This document shows positions 43,155 to 54,908 of a DNA stretch of 64,000 nucleotides, one piece after another. This DNA comes from Heloderma charlesbogerti (lineage: Eukaryota; Chordata; Lepidosauria; Squamata; Helodermatidae): the NCBI GenBank assembly GCA_026122225.1, contig JANEZZ010002758.1, positions 124,001-188,000 of the forward strand. Direction: 5' to 3'. The position numbers were made by a program, and so were the translations under genes. The notes under the pieces are model-generated. The model saw only the letters and a list, made by a program, of their open reading frames with translations, did not search any database and was not told where the DNA came from. Each line of letters starts with the position of its first letter. Within the stretch, counting starts at the first letter, position 1.

Positions 43155-46100
43155 GAATGGGTCATTCACACATTCGAGCCACTGCTTGTTGTTGCAGTCA
43201 TCAAGTGATCAACATGCATGTGTGTGTGTGTGTGGACCATTCTGTAGTCTCCCTTGTATGTGGGTGGGACTTGGCACACGCAAAGAAGAACTGGAAAAAC
43301 TGTGGAGTCATGGCAGCATTCACATGCACTTCTTCCATCTTGCCTATATAGCCTGCACAACACACCTGTGGCACTCTGGCTGGAATTAAGGCTCATGCTT
43401 CTTGCAGAAGTGAGGAAAACAGCTTGGGGACCCAGTACATGTGCTTTCTTATTCTTCTTCCCTTACTTCAACTTTAAACATACCAGCTGCCATAAATTAT
43501 CATGAAGTGCCCATTGCGAAAAAAAATACAGATCCCAAAAAATATGTGTGTGCAAACGCACGCAAAAAAGCTGCTGCTATTTGGGATCTGTGAGATCTGT
43601 TTCTCTGAGTGTCTCACTTTGCTCTGTCCATAACATGTTGGGTAGCCAAGCCATTGCAAAAATCCAAGTCCTCTAAGGCATGCTTGTTCAAAAGCTGTTC
43701 AAGTCTCTGCACAGTAGTTTGCATCTATCATTCATGACAGGCTGTCTTCTGTTTCTTGGCTTCCCTGCAAGATCATCAGTTCTAAAAAAGTTGCAGTCCT
43801 ACTTGGCAATATCAGCAGGAGAGAGAATAGATGCTTCCTCTGCATTAAAATGTCTCCTGGACATGTAATCAACAGGGAATGCCAAAACTCACTGAAGTGG
43901 AAAATTAGCATTATATATTGCTGTGGCATTGGCACCAGTGTGGGATTTCTTCCCAATACAAACTAGCTGCAGAAGAGGGATTTTCCTCAGGACCACAGCA
44001 GAGGAGGAAAAGGTTAAATCCCCCCTCCACACCTGCTCTGATCCCAGTAATTATCAGCTCCCACAGCTGATGCAATTTGCATTTTTAAATAAACTGCATG
44101 TTAGAATCACAGGTGTATGTTCACAGTTACACACATGAAAAATGGGCCTGCCATTATACCTACTTGGGCCCTGAGGTTGATTTAGTTGTGTACATTTGCC
44201 AAATTTCCTGGATTTTTATAATATAATTTAGCCATGGAGTTGAAGGAGGTGGATAAATGGGGAAGAGCCATCCTTTTTGGGCCTGTGGACACGTTGGGCA
44301 ATGTGAGAACCTGTCCTGGGCACTGCCACAAAATGGGTGCACTGCAGATGAAGGGGCCTGCCTGGAGCCACCTGTCATCCTTATTTCCTAAGAATGTAAC
44401 TGAGCCTCATGTGTGGCCCGGAGGCATTCATGGGTAAATAAGATGGGAGCAGTTAGAGACCCTCACTTTGCTATGAAGTGATTCCATCTGCCAGTAAAAA
44501 AAATTAATATTAAAAAAGAGGCGTAGGGCAACTCAGCAGGGTGCCTAGAAAGTGTCCGAGTGCGCACAGGTGCCCATGGGCACCACGTTGCCTACCCCTG
44601 CTCCAGAGTGTCCCGAAACATTTTCACAAGGCATGATGGGAAGTTTTCAAGGAGAGACCAGGGCTAAGGTCAACATGAATATGTAGTGGGATGTGGGGAT
44701 TCTGATATTTGTACAGGCCCTCATTAGGGTCATAAATAGCCACTTCCTTGGTCATCTGTGATCAGTAAGAATTGCCTCCACACACAGGAACAGGCAGGAA
44801 AGCCTTACAAAAGGTGGGTTCTCCTGTATCTTCTGAAGGGCATTCCAAGACCTTTGGATTAGCCCCTCCCACTGGACGACAGGCAGGGTCCAATCAAAAA
44901 TATCCTCTCCAAGGGGAGGAGCTACCCAACCTTCCCAGACTGGCCCAGACTGGCGACAGGACAACAGGCTCTTTGTGGAGCTCTAGGAGCTCAGGAGCAA
45001 TAGTTTTGACATGGTTTTGATTTTTTCCTCTCCATATTTTCCCTCCTTTTCATCCAGTTTAACAGCTAGGGATGGGGTTGGTGTTCACCAGAGATGGTTT
45101 TAGCTGCATGGTTTCCTAGTGAGAGAGGGCCACCTTTGCTGGCTAATGGAGATTTATCTCAGAACATCTTGCAGAATAGGCTGCCCTAACTGGATAGGTG
45201 GGCCCACACATGCAGGTGGAAGCAGCTCACATGCTGAGCAGGTCCAAAGCACTCTCTATCTGGGAGGAGGCCGGACTGTTGGGTCAACTTTTTCTTTTCC
45301 TTTTTGGCTGCAAATGAATAACACAGAGGCGTTTAGCCAGGTTAGTAAACCCTTTTGCGTTGGCATTCAGAAGTCCACTTACCAGCTTGCCAGGGGTGAG
45401 AGCACCTATGGGCACCCAGCACCACAGAGATCCCTAGCCCAGCGGTCTCCTTTCCATGGCAGTTTTCAAGCAGGTAAGAAACAGCAGACATCCCCTCTGA
45501 GAAGAGACTCACCGGGTGTTTTTTTTTAATCTTCGCCATACCTCTGCCTCTCTCCCAAGCCGTCTGCGCGTGCCATGCGACTCAAGGGAAGACAGGGGAT
45601 TGGTGGAGACCAGAAATAATCACTGGCTAGTATGTCAAGCCAACATTTGTGGACTACTGTTTTTGTAAACGTATTTGCAAGGCCTGAAGAAAGGACAAGG
45701 GTTTGCATTCTTAAAAGCATTGATGCTGGTACACAAGGCCACTTTTCTTGCGGTGAGTGTTTTTTACCTTTGACCAAGGCAACAGCTTCATCAGGATCAT
45801 TGCCATGTGCTGAAATCTTGCACACCGCTGCTCATCCGCAGATGCCGAGTTCTCACAAACAGCAGATGGAGATGGAACCCAGTGTCTGGACTGTACCTTG
45901 TCAGTCTGCAGCTGGGACTCCACATGACTGAATGTTTCACCAATCAAGAAATCCCCCTCCACATAGAAAACTAGTGAATCAGAGAGAAAGCATTGCCTTC
46001 TCCCTGCCATCTAGTTTTCGACATACAGGGAACATTCAGTTGTGTGATCACTTACTTGCAGTCTGATGTGGTACAATCTAGAAACAGTTAGCTTATCTGG

Positions 46101-47570
46101 ACATTTGTGAAATGGAGGAGAGGGGAATAATTCCAGACAGGGGCAGGGGAAATCATAATTCCAAATATTGATTGCATGAGTGAGCCCTCGCATAAGTGAA
46201 AATCAGATGTCCACCATATCATCTCTGGACCAAATGAGTACATAAATTACAAGCAGTAAAATTCTTACTAAATAATACAAGAAATCTATTGGGACAGCAA
46301 ATGCAGCTCACTTTGGGTGAAATTATGAATGCATTTTCCATTATCAGCTTGTATGGCAAAGAGAAAATATTACATCCCCCCATAACACAGCCTTGATCCT
46401 GATGCTTCCCCCCAACCCACCCACCCACCCACCCAATTCGGCTGCTTTAAAAGAAGAAAATGATTTGAGGCCTACAATCATGTATCTTCTATATAACTTA
46501 TTCCTTCAGTGTGAACATTACAGAACTTAAGCCTTCATATTTAGGCAAGCATTTGATCCTAAAAGACTTTGGATCATATATATCTTATTCCTTATGCTAC
46601 ATTATTTGGATTTTGTATCTAATTTTTTGTTTTAATTTTTATTGTACTCTACTCTGAAAACCTTTTGTTGAAAACTGGATTGTAAAGTTTTCAGTAAATA
46701 GCCCAGTAGTGTTACAGCATGATCCTGTAGATGTAAGCCTCACAAAGTAAGCCTCACTAGATTCAATGGAACTTGCTTTTAGGCAAGTGTGTGTAGGACT
46801 ACACTGTGAATATCCTACACTGAAGTAACTATATGTATGAACACACTGCGCAGTGCTATCATTTTCAAAAGTCCTTGTTGCCTTAATGGGATTACTTGTG
46901 GACTTCATTACTACCCAATCATTCAAAATCTGGACTGTAACACATCCATTCAGAAATCTGCTTTATTAAGTTAATTGGCTGCAACAATTAGAAGATGCTG
47001 AGGGCAGTAGATAGAGATGGAAAGGTCATTATCAGAAACTTGGTGACAGATGAGGCAGATGATTGTGAGGGAATGCTTGACATCATTAATTTAAAAAAGA
47101 ACTGAAGGTCACATTTCTGTGACTAGGAGTAATTATCTTTTCTTTACTGTTTCCTGGAGGAAAAGAGTAGCACAAATACTAAGTGGCACTGTAATTCTGT
47201 GGATAAGAGAAGTTACTCTCACCTGGTCCCTTATGTATTGCTTTAATTTCTTTTCTGTCTTTCTTTTTTAAGGAATAACTTGAAATTGCCTTCTATAAGG
47301 ATGTGAGATTGTGTGACTCAGATCATTTACTCTAGATTGGTTCTATTGATTTTGTGCAGACGGCTCCAGAGTGGGACAGAATTAGTCATGGGGTTAAGCT
47401 GAGGTTCTGAGTGCACACAGAGGCTCTGATTTTTGGAGGCATGGGCATTTGTCTAGCAAGTCAGATGTGCTCCCTAATACCTCATTGTTTCTACTGACTG
47501 GGTGTGGAATGCCAACCAGACACTCCCAGTCAGTGCAACACAGAATAATGCAGAGAACGTTTGCTATTTC
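43155..47570. other. mostly unrecognised sequence
   Basis: Within this stretch I see a hAT-like right end near 44578-44600 ('GTTGCCTACCCCTG'), a family F copy at 46710-46810 and a (CCCA)n run at 46408-46434. The remainder gives no supported gene or repeat. Confidence 0.45.
46710..46810. repeat. family F repeat
   Basis: 'AGCATGATCCTGTAGATGTA' to 'AGGCAAGTGTGTGTAGGACT' is a decayed foldback, with 'GTAAGCCTCACTAGATTCAA' in the middle. Confidence 0.4.
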
Positions 47571-47574
47571 TCTG

Positions 47575-48242
47575 TGCTGAGCAACAGTTACTTAGGAAAC
47601 TGCTTTATATAAGGTCAGACTATAAGGTCAGACTATTTGCCCATCTAGCTCAGTATTTGCTAGGGATGCTGGAGAAATCCATTTGGGGGGGTGATGTTCG
47701 ATGGGATTTCCTTGGCTTGCCCCTGCCCCAACTTTGTTTTGGTTCCTGCTGTGGTGCCTAACTCAATCTGCAGCAAGTCGGGCCAATTCGTGGATTTTCT
47801 GGGAATTTTGCACTGGGGGGGGGGAGGTTCTTCAATTTGCACAAATTTCTGAGCAATTTGCACAAATAACTGACAAATTGTGCAAATTCAGCTGTAATTT
47901 GTGCAAATTCAGCAGTAATTTGCCCAAATTGCTTAGAAATTTGTGCAAATTGAAGAACCTTCCCCCGCCCCACCCCCAGCGTTTAAAGTTCCTGGAGTTC
48001 AGGGGACAGCCTGCAGCTCGGTTTGCAGACACAAAGCAAGTCGTACATGCTGCAGAACTCTGTCGAGCCCCAAAAGAACGGGATTTCCCAGTGACGGACA
48101 TTTCTAGTATTTGCTACTCTGGCTTGCAGCAGCTCTCCAAGGAGAGAAAGATCTTTTCCATCACCTGCTACTGGATATTCCTAGGATTGAACTGTGACAT
48201 TCTGCATGCAAAGCATGTGCTCTTCCACTGAGCCAAGATCCT
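47575..48242 (-). mobile_element. tRNA-derived SINE, interrupted by a hAT-like MITE
   Basis: Minus strand: 'TTGGCTCAGTGGAAGAGCAC' (A box) and 'CAGTTCAATCCTAGG' (B box), then the body through 'GCTCTCCAAGG...' downwards to 'AGTCTGACCTTATA'. It is split at GTATTTGC by the element at 47661-48106. The head looks like a tRNA gene but lacks a foldable 3' half, so it is not a tRNA gene. Confidence 0.65.
47661..48106. mobile_element. hAT-like MITE with an internal hairpin array
   Basis: It starts TAGGGATGCTGGAGAAATCC and ends CGGACATTTCTA, with an exact GTATTTGC duplication (47653-47660 and 48107-48114). The interior (47830-47960) is a run of 'TTTGCACAAATT'-type palindromes between inverted 'GAACCTYCCCC' arms. 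Confidence 0.8.
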
Positions 48243-48274
48243 GCAATGATTCCTAAGAAGCAAACGGGTGCAAA

Positions 48275-48450
48275 GTGTATATAATTATAATCATGATGAT
48301 CATCATTTATATTCTGCCTTTCCTCCAAGGAGCCCAAGGTGGCATATATGATCCTCCTTCTCCTTTCCATTTTATCCTCACAACAACCCTGTGAGGTAGG
48401 TCACGCTGAGAATCAGCGAATAGCCCCAAACCACCCATGGCGCTCCGTGG
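48275..48450 (-). mobile_element. MIR-like tRNA SINE, 5'-truncated
   Basis: 'ATTCTGCCTTTCCTCCAAGG' and 'ATTTTATCCTCACAACAACC' match the 3' part of the SINE at 42818. It lacks the head and runs into the NUP42-like segment. Confidence 0.65.
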
Positions 48451-48586
48451 CAGAAAATATCTTCAGAAGATATTTACACCAAAGGCTGAGCTGTCTGCAG
48501 AAGAACTGAAGCAATTTGAAGCAAAAATATTCACATTAGGAAAAATTCCTTTAAAGCCACCACCTGTGGAACTTCTAAGTATGTAA
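48437..48586 (+). CDS. NUP42: NUP42-like C-terminal coding segment
   Basis: NUP42 (NUPL2) is an FG nucleoporin on the cytoplasmic face of the nuclear pore. Its C-terminal motif binds GLE1 for mRNA export. The open frame here ends '[19 protein letters not shown]' then '[19 protein letters not shown]' and stops at TAA. From memory, vertebrate NUP42 also ends with an LFTP start and a near-identical [12 protein letters not shown] block. The homologous part starts at about 48467, just after TATCTTCAG, which could be a splice acceptor. The upstream in-frame ATG (48437) lies at the edge of a SINE and is probably accidental. No FG-repeat exon is visible nearby, so this may be a true last exon or an isolated retro-fragment. 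Confidence 0.55.
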   Translation: MALRGRKYLQKIFTPKAELSAEELKQFEAKIFTLGKIPLKPPPVELLSM

Positions 48587-48599
48587 TATATTCTGAGAA

Positions 48600-49280
48600 T
48601 GTTCTATTACTTTTCCATTACTTTTCCAAATTGTGAACTTTATTGCCAAAAATCTGTTCTGGGGCAATGAAGAACACAGAATTCGATTCTCCCTGTCCCC
48701 TTTCCTGCTGCACAAAGAGATGTCAGGTGCTATTGCCAACTGTCTGTTGCTGGACTGGGCCTTCAGCCAGGACAAATGCATATATAGCTGCCCTTTGCTG
48801 TGCCTGCATAAAAATGGATTGAGGTCAGTACAGATGACCACTTACCAAATGGCCTCCTAAAATAATGTGTAGATAACCGCTTGGAATGCCAGCCATCTAT
48901 ATTGTCTTTCCAAGGGGGGACCTTACCATAACTCTGCTTTCCCTGGAGGGCTGCCCACCCAGGTCCAGACGTGTGGTAGGATTTTCTTCACCACTCGGCA
49001 GGCTTGTTCCAACACACTTTGGCAAGAACATTCTCAGGCCCAGGGGCAGGTTTGAAGGGCCCCCAGACAAGGTGCCCTCTGTCCCCCCCCCAAAGTGTCT
49101 CATGTATGCCCCCTCAGCACGTTTACTAGGTGTGGAGGCAATGATGCCTCCTGGACCACACCCCCTTGACATCATTCAGCCTGCAGAGAGCTGGATCAGC
49201 CTCCCACACAATTTTGGTTGCCCATCCCTTACCACTTTGGTTTGCTTCCTCCACTGAAACAAGCCTAATTACTTGTAACT
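48600..49280. other. sequence after the NUP42-like stop
   Basis: If the segment is a last exon this would be its 3' UTR. I do not see a clear AATAAA soon after it. There are no other recognised features. Confidence 0.4.
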
Positions 49281-49401
49281 CAGCCTTTCTCAACTTGGTG
49301 TCCTCCAGATGTGTTGAACTGGAACTCCCATCATTCCCAGCCAGCATGGCCAGATGTGCTACAGTGCTGCACATCTGGAGGGCACTGGTTGAGGAAGACT
49401 G
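49281..49401. mobile_element. family E hAT-like foldback MITE
   Basis: CAGCCTTTCTCAACTTGGTG and CACTGGTTGAGGAAGACTG are inverted, with 'CCTCCAGATGTGTTGAACT' arms. The target duplication is not visible. Confidence 0.7.
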
Positions 49402-49411
49402 ATGAAACAAG

Positions 49412-49570
49412 AACTTTAGAAGAGCCCAGCAGGATCAGACCAAGGGCCATCTAGTCCACCGTGTCACTCCCACAGTGGCCAACCAGACGGCTCAGTAAAG
49501 CTGACAAAAAGGACATGAAGGCAATGTCCTCTGTTGTTTATCTCTAGCAATGGAGTGGCATACTGGCTCT
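49412..49570 (-). mobile_element. CR1 3' end, minus orientation
   Basis: 'AGAAGAGCCCAGCAGGATCA' and 'CCCACAGTGGCCAACCAG' match the terminal CR1 phrases. It is short and truncated. Confidence 0.7.
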
Positions 49571-50163
49571 GAACATGGAGGTTCTCTTTGGCTTTCAGTT
49601 GTTTGCGTGTGGGAGTAGGTGGGGTGGGAGAACTCTCACCAAATGTGAGGGCTTTCTGAAGTGAAGGTAATAAGATACAAATATGGACTACTGCAATGTT
49701 CGAAGGAGCTAAGCAAAACAAAGGCACTCTTATGTAATAAAAAGAAACCAGGAAAGTTGGGAACAAAAATTGTTTAAAATAGACTTGGCATTCTAAGGGA
49801 ACAGTCAAAGGCAGTGTAAGCCATTGACAGTTGCAAAAGAGCAATGCACTGGAAAACCTAAACATTTGCACACCAAAGAAACCTGAAACTGTATGACAGC
49901 TCGAGGTGACAAGTGGCACTGGGCTTTGTCTCAGACTTCATACAGTTCTGCTGGCGAGAGAGAAAGAATTCTCTAGGCATATCTGGTGATATAGAATCAT
50001 AGAACAGTAGGGTTGGAAGGGGCCTATAAGACCATCATGTCCAGCCCCCTGCTCAGTGCAGGAATCCAAGTCAAAGCATCCCTGACAGATGGCTGTCCAG
50101 CCTCATCTTGAACACCTCCAGTGTAGGAGAGCCCACCACCTCCCTAGGTCATTGGTTCCATTG

Positions 50164-51054
50164 TCATATTGCTCTAACAGTCAGGACGTTTTTCCTGATG
50201 TTCAGCCAGAATCTGGCTTCCTGTAACTTGAGCCCATTATTCCATGTCCTGCACTCTGGGATGATTGAGAAGAGAGCCTGGCCTTCCTCTCTGTGACAAC
50301 CTTGCAAGTACTTGAAGAGCGCTATCCTATCTCCCCTCAATCTTCTTTTCTCAAGGCCCAGTTCTTTCAGTCTCTCCTCAGAGGGCTTTGTTTCCACTCC
50401 CATGATCATCCTCGTTGCCCTCCTCTGAAACCTCTCCAGTTTGTCTGCATCCTTCTTAAAGTGTGGCGCCCAGAACTGGACACAGTACTCCAGATGAGGC
50501 CTAACCAGTGCTGAGTAGAGGGGAATTAGTACTTCACATGATTTGGAAGCTATACTTCTATTAATGCAGCCCAAAAGAGCATTTGCCTTTTTTGCAGCCA
50601 CATCACATTGTTGGCTCATATTCCGCTTGTGATCTACAACAATTCCAAGATCCTTCTCGCTTGTAGTATTGTTGAGCCAAGTATCCCCCATCTTGTAACT
50701 GTGCATTTGGTTTCTTTTTCCTAGGTGCAGAACTTGGCATTTTTCCCTATTAAATTTCATTCTGTTGTTTACTGCCCAGCACTCCAGCCTATCAAGATCA
50801 CTTTGAATTCTGTTTCTGTCTTCCAAGGTATTAGCTATCCCGCCCAATGTTGTGTCATCTGCAAATTTGATCAGCATTCCCTGCACCTCCTCCTCCAAGT
50901 CATTAATAAAAATGTTGAAGAGCACTCGGCCCAGGACTGAGCCCTGCGGTACCCTGCTCATTACCTCTCCCCAGTTTGAGAAGATCCCATTGATAAGCAC
51001 TCTTTGAGTCCGATTCTGTAGCCAACTGTGGATCCACCTGATCAGTTGTTTCAT
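50164..51054 (-). pseudogene. CR1 RT, C-terminal half
   Basis: This 296-codon open frame carries the second half of the RT. In order it shows 'RWIHSWLQNRTQRVLING', 'RVPQGSVLGRVLFNIFIND', 'IKFADDTTLGGIAN' (the FADD active site, two catalytic Asp), and 'LHLGKRNQMHSYKMG'. 'SEKDLGIVVDHKRN' and 'LIPLYSALVRPHLEYCVQFW' follow, then a C-terminal 'RRLRGDRIALFKYLQGC' ending near 50164. It overlaps the upstream ORF (50903-52270) in another frame. Reading both together shows a single frameshift near 51060. No stops occur inside the catalytic region, so the copy is relatively young. Confidence 0.85.
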
Positions 51055-51059
51055 CTAGC

Positions 51060-52270
51060 CCACTTTTAGCTAGTTTGCTCATCAGGATATCATGGGGCAC
51101 TTTGTCGAAAGCTTTGCTGAAGTCAAGGTATATTATGTCCATAGCATTCCCACAGTCCACAAGGGAGGTTATCTGATCAAAAAATGAGATCAGATTCATC
51201 TGGCAGGATTTGTTCTTGACAAATCCATGTTGGCTTTGAGTAATCACTGCATTGTTTTCAAGGTGCTTACAGATGGATTGCTTTATCATCTGCTCCAGAA
51301 TTTTCCCAGGGATTGATGTCCTGACTGGTCTGTAGTTCCCAGGTTCCTCCTTTTTGCCCTTTTTGAAGATAGGGACAACATTAGCCCTCCTCCAGTCATC
51401 TGGCACTTCACCCGTCCTCCATGATTTCTCAAAGATAATAGACAGTGGTTCTGAGAGTTCTTCTGCCATTTCCTTTATTACTCTAGGATGCAGTTCATCT
51501 GGCCCTGGAGATTTGAACTCATTCAAAGTAATTAGGTGTTCCTTGACCATATGCCTATCAATCTCAAGCTGCAATCCTGCCCCTTCAGCCTGTACTTCGC
51601 CTTTGGCAGGAGGGTCATAGACTCTCTTTTGGGAGAAGACTGAGCCAAAGTAGGAATTGAGCACATCTGCCTTTTCCTTGTCATCCGTTATCATTTTGCC
51701 ATCCTTATTTAATAGTTGAACCACTACTTCTTTCCTCTGTCTTTTACTATGCACATGTCTGAAGAAAGCTTTTTTGTTGCCTTTAGCATCCCTCGCTAAC
51801 CTCAGCTCGTTCTCAGCTTTAGCCTTCCTGACGCCATCCCTGCAATTCTGTGCTACCTGCCTGTACTCTTCCTTTGTTACTTGGCCTTCCTTCCACTTCC
51901 TATATGTGTGCTTTTTTGTTTTCAGGTCATCTCTAAGCTTTTTGTGAAGCCACATTGGCTTCTTCTGTTGTCTTCCACCTTTTTTTCTTGTTGGAATTGT
52001 TTGTAATTGTGCCTTTAGAATTTCCTTTTTTAAAAACTCCCACCCATCTTGGACTCCTTTTCTCATTAGAGTCACTTGCCATGGGACCTTACTTATCATT
52101 GTTCTGAGTTTATTAAAATCGGCTTTCCTAAAATCCAGGGTACGTGTTTGGCTACACTCGGCTTTTGCTTCCTTTAGAACCAAGAACTCAAGTATAACAT
52201 GGTCACTTTCCCCCAGAGTTCCTGTAACTGCTACTTTATCCACTAAGTCACCTCTGTTGGTTAGGATCAA
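51060..52270 (-). pseudogene. CR1 endonuclease-RT linker and RT N-terminal half
   Basis: The open frame reads the end of the endonuclease ('LGESDHVILEFLV', whose S-D-H fits the last catalytic block). A basic linker follows ('KKGGRQQKKPMWLHKKLRDD', 'RDAKGNKKAFFRHVHSK'), then the RT blocks 'KSPGPDELHPRVIKEMAE', 'NVVPIFKKGKKEEPGNYRPV', 'SQHGFVKNKSCQMNLISFFD', and 'DIIYLDFSKAFDKVPHDILM', which holds the first catalytic Asp. It loses frame at 'KSGLDETTDQ', where the partner frame takes over. The endonuclease upstream (52271-52665) has several stops. Confidence 0.85.
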
Positions 52271-52665
52271 GTCAAGGATAGCTGATCCTCTAGTTCCTTC
52301 CTCTACTTTCTGTAGGAGGAAGTTATCAGCAACACAAGTCAGGAAACTCTTGGAGGGGCCATGTTTTGCAGAATGTGTCTCCCAAAAAAATTGGGGAAAT
52401 TGAAGTCCCCCATTACTACTACATCATGCTTCCTTGAAACATTGGCAATTTGCTTTTCAAAAGTTTCATCCTCGTCTTCTCCTTGATTGGGTGGCTGGTA
52501 GTAGACTCTGACCACCATGTTCCTTTATTTTTTGCTCCATTTATTTTAACCCAGATGCTCTCTGTGGGGCTACTGAGCTCATCCTCCTGTATTTCTGTGC
52601 AGAGATAGGTATTTTTAACATATAGTGCAACTCCACCTGTTCTTTTTGTTCTTTTGCCTTTTCCT

Positions 52666-53260
52666 ATTGACAGGAGAAGTTTTGTGAACTTTCAGGCTTT
52701 GATTATATTTGGATGTTTTTTGACTGGTCAAGTGATTTTGTGCCTTTTGTGGAAGGATCCAAGAGAACCAGGAGTCAAATTATGCCTTCTGCAAGCCATT
52801 GGATGAATGTGAATATTCATTCTTGAGCATGTTTGCTTCTGCATGAGTCTTCTGCTTCCACAGGCTTGATGGCAGTCTTCAGTGTCTAGTTCCTGCTTAT
52901 ATGCTTTGGGTGTGCTCCATTGTTTGTGTTGGAGTTGGCCACACATCCAGCAGTTAGAAACTTATTGGCACTCCAACCTGAGCAACACAGTCAGATCTGT
53001 TTGATGAGTCTATTGCTGGACTATACCAACTGAGATGCAGGCAAGTGGTTATATATCTGGACTAGCATACCAGAGAAAGGGGTAATCCAGAGCCATTCTC
53101 CCTAGGAGCCGAAGTAGATGGGATGGGGCAGCCATATTTGTTTATTCATGTAATGAGTTGGTTGGTGAGCAATAAGGTAGACTGCACAGCATTCCTATAT
53201 GCTGTTGGTAGCCACCTAAAGATCTGTGTAGTTTGGCTTAACCGGCAGTGTTATAGTTAA
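52666..53260. other. no recognised feature
   Basis: Unique-looking sequence upstream of the CR1 truncation point. Confidence 0.4.
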
Positions 53261-53269
53261 TTAAGTAGG

Positions 53270-53760
53270 CCTTTCACATGAGCTGGCAGTTTACAGCTTT
53301 CACCTTGGAGCTGTTTTGGCCAGCTGTATTAGCTCATCCTGAGACAACATAGGTTTCTTTCCCATGGGAAATAGAGCCCCCCCCCCCCGGGATGGGCAGA
53401 GGTAGCCTGTCAGCTCCTGAGCTTGGAGGAAGAAGACACCTATAAAATCCAACCCTCAGGCTTTGTCCTTTGGTCTTGCTCTGTGGGAGAAAGCACATTA
53501 CCAGCCTGGAGAAACTTGTGGCTCTAAGAACAACTTCTCGTCTATTTGGGGGACCCAGCTGGACACCTAGCTTGTGGCAAAGGGGCCTGCTTTGTCAACT
53601 GATGAGAGGTGTGACCTTTCTTTGCATTGTTATTTCTGCGGCCATTTTCTATCAATAAATTGTCCTTTTGCACAGGTGGCTCTGTTTCATCTTGGTAATC
53701 AAAAGAATCTATTTTGACTGGGACCTGATAGAATCAGGACCCCAGATCAATACAATTCAC
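53270..53760 (+). mobile_element. possible LTR-like segment
   Basis: A TATA-like 'CCTATAAAATCC' at about 53440 and an 'ATCAATAAATTG' polyadenylation signal at about 53650, about 210 bp apart, have the spacing of an LTR U3-R-U5. I could not find paired TG...CA borders with a target duplication, so the identity is open. Confidence 0.3.
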
Positions 53761-53826
53761 ATGGCTGCCCTGTCCATGCCTAAAACGAGCGAGGGGAGCT
53801 GAATCCTTCCCCTGTGCTCCAGGCAC

Positions 53827-54245
53827 TAGAGATGGGCAAGCGAGTGATCTTCGAGATTGCTAGGATTCACCACACATCTTGTGCCTGATTCTTATTCATG
53901 TTTACGATCACTGCTCGTTCTGCACATACGGGAAAATTGCACAAGTCAAGCAGAGATCGAATGTTAAATTAGCACAACTTTTCCCTGTTGGATTTGTGCA
54001 AAATTCCTAAACTTTCGCAAATTTCCTCCATTGACTAAAGCGGGGCTGATTCAGTCTACATGGGAAATTCGTGCAAATTATGAAATTTGTATAAATTTAG
54101 GAAATTTGTGCAAATCAAACATGAGTACTCATTCAGCAATTTATGAATATTTTTGACAGACACATGCTCGCGCTCATGTACAAAGTTGCGAACAGGGCAT
54201 ACTTGCATGTTTTGTGAGCAAAAACAAAATTCTCATACATCTGTA
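53827..54245. mobile_element. hAT-like element with TTTGCACAAA-type motifs
   Basis: TAGAGATGGGCAAGCGAG on the left and CATACATCTGTA on the right, with inner 'TTTGTGCAAAATTCC' and 'AAATTCGTGCAAATT' motifs, resemble the element at 47661. The flanking octamers do not match. Confidence 0.4.
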
Positions 54246-54718
54246 TTCCCCACCCCCCACCCCTCCTGGCAACAGTGAAACTATTGGAAATCTGATTAGT
54301 GTCTTCCAGGAGTCAGGTGGAAGGCATTTATGCATCATCAAAAAAGAGGATTAAAATATTTGCATAAGATTTGTATATGCTTATTTATATGTGTAGATGC
54401 AAATGTAGAAAATCATTATTATAATTCAAATCAAAACACAGTACATCTCACCATAGTGGGGAAAACTGTGACCAGTTTGGCCAGGTGACCTGTGTGCTTG
54501 ACTGCTCAGTCTTCTGTCTAGGTGCTTACACTTGATGGGCAACTTCAAGGGGCTCTCCCTTCTTATGGTTCTTTGAGTTTAAATTGGACCTGGCCCGGTC
54601 AGACTTTCAAATAGAGGATGCCTTCAAATAAAGGACTGCACTCTGGCAGCCCTTACCAACTGTTCTCTGAAATTAGGGGACATAGGTCTCCTATTGGAAC
54701 CTAAGGGAGAGTTGAATA

Positions 54719-54765
54719 CCACCATCAATATCATCATCATCAATCATCATCTTCATCATCATGTA
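54719..54765. repeat. (ATC)n microsatellite
   Basis: Imperfect ATC units are visible. Confidence 0.85.
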
Positions 54766-54778
54766 GAACAGGGGCAGG

Positions 54779-54900
54779 CAGAAAGTAGATCTCCAGATGA
54801 TTTGGAGGTCAACTCACAGCATTCCTGACCATTGGCCATGCTGGCAGGAGCTTCTGGGAGTTGAAGTCCCAAACATCTGGAGATTTTCTGCCTACCTCTG
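54779..54900. mobile_element. family E hAT-like foldback MITE
   Basis: CAGGGGCAGGCAGAAAG and TTTCTGCCTACCTCTG are the ends. The duplication is ATGTAGAA (54771-54778) and ATCTAGAA (54901-54908), seven of eight. Confidence 0.8.
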
Positions 54901-54908
54901 ATCTAGAA

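Larger units (their letters stand above)
49993..52665 (-). mobile_element. CR1 LINE, 5'-truncated, well preserved
   Basis: The minus-strand element ends in the CR1-specific 'CTGTTCTATGATTCTATA' tail at 49993. It extends upstream to an endonuclease fragment 'KRTGGVALYVKN' near 52640, where it is cut off. Its 3' UTR ('GGTTGGAAGGGGCCTATAAG' on the plus strand) resembles avian and reptile CR1 tails and differs from the CR1 at 1.4 kb, so two CR1 lineages are present. Confidence 0.9.

Noticed and set aside
43058..43505. several overlapping short frames
   Set aside because: There is no similarity to known proteins and no consistent splice borders. The frames overlap SINE and hAT-like repeat ends.
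48150..48242. tRNA gene on the minus strand
   Set aside because: The A and B box-like sequences belong to a SINE head, and the acceptor and T stems cannot be completed.
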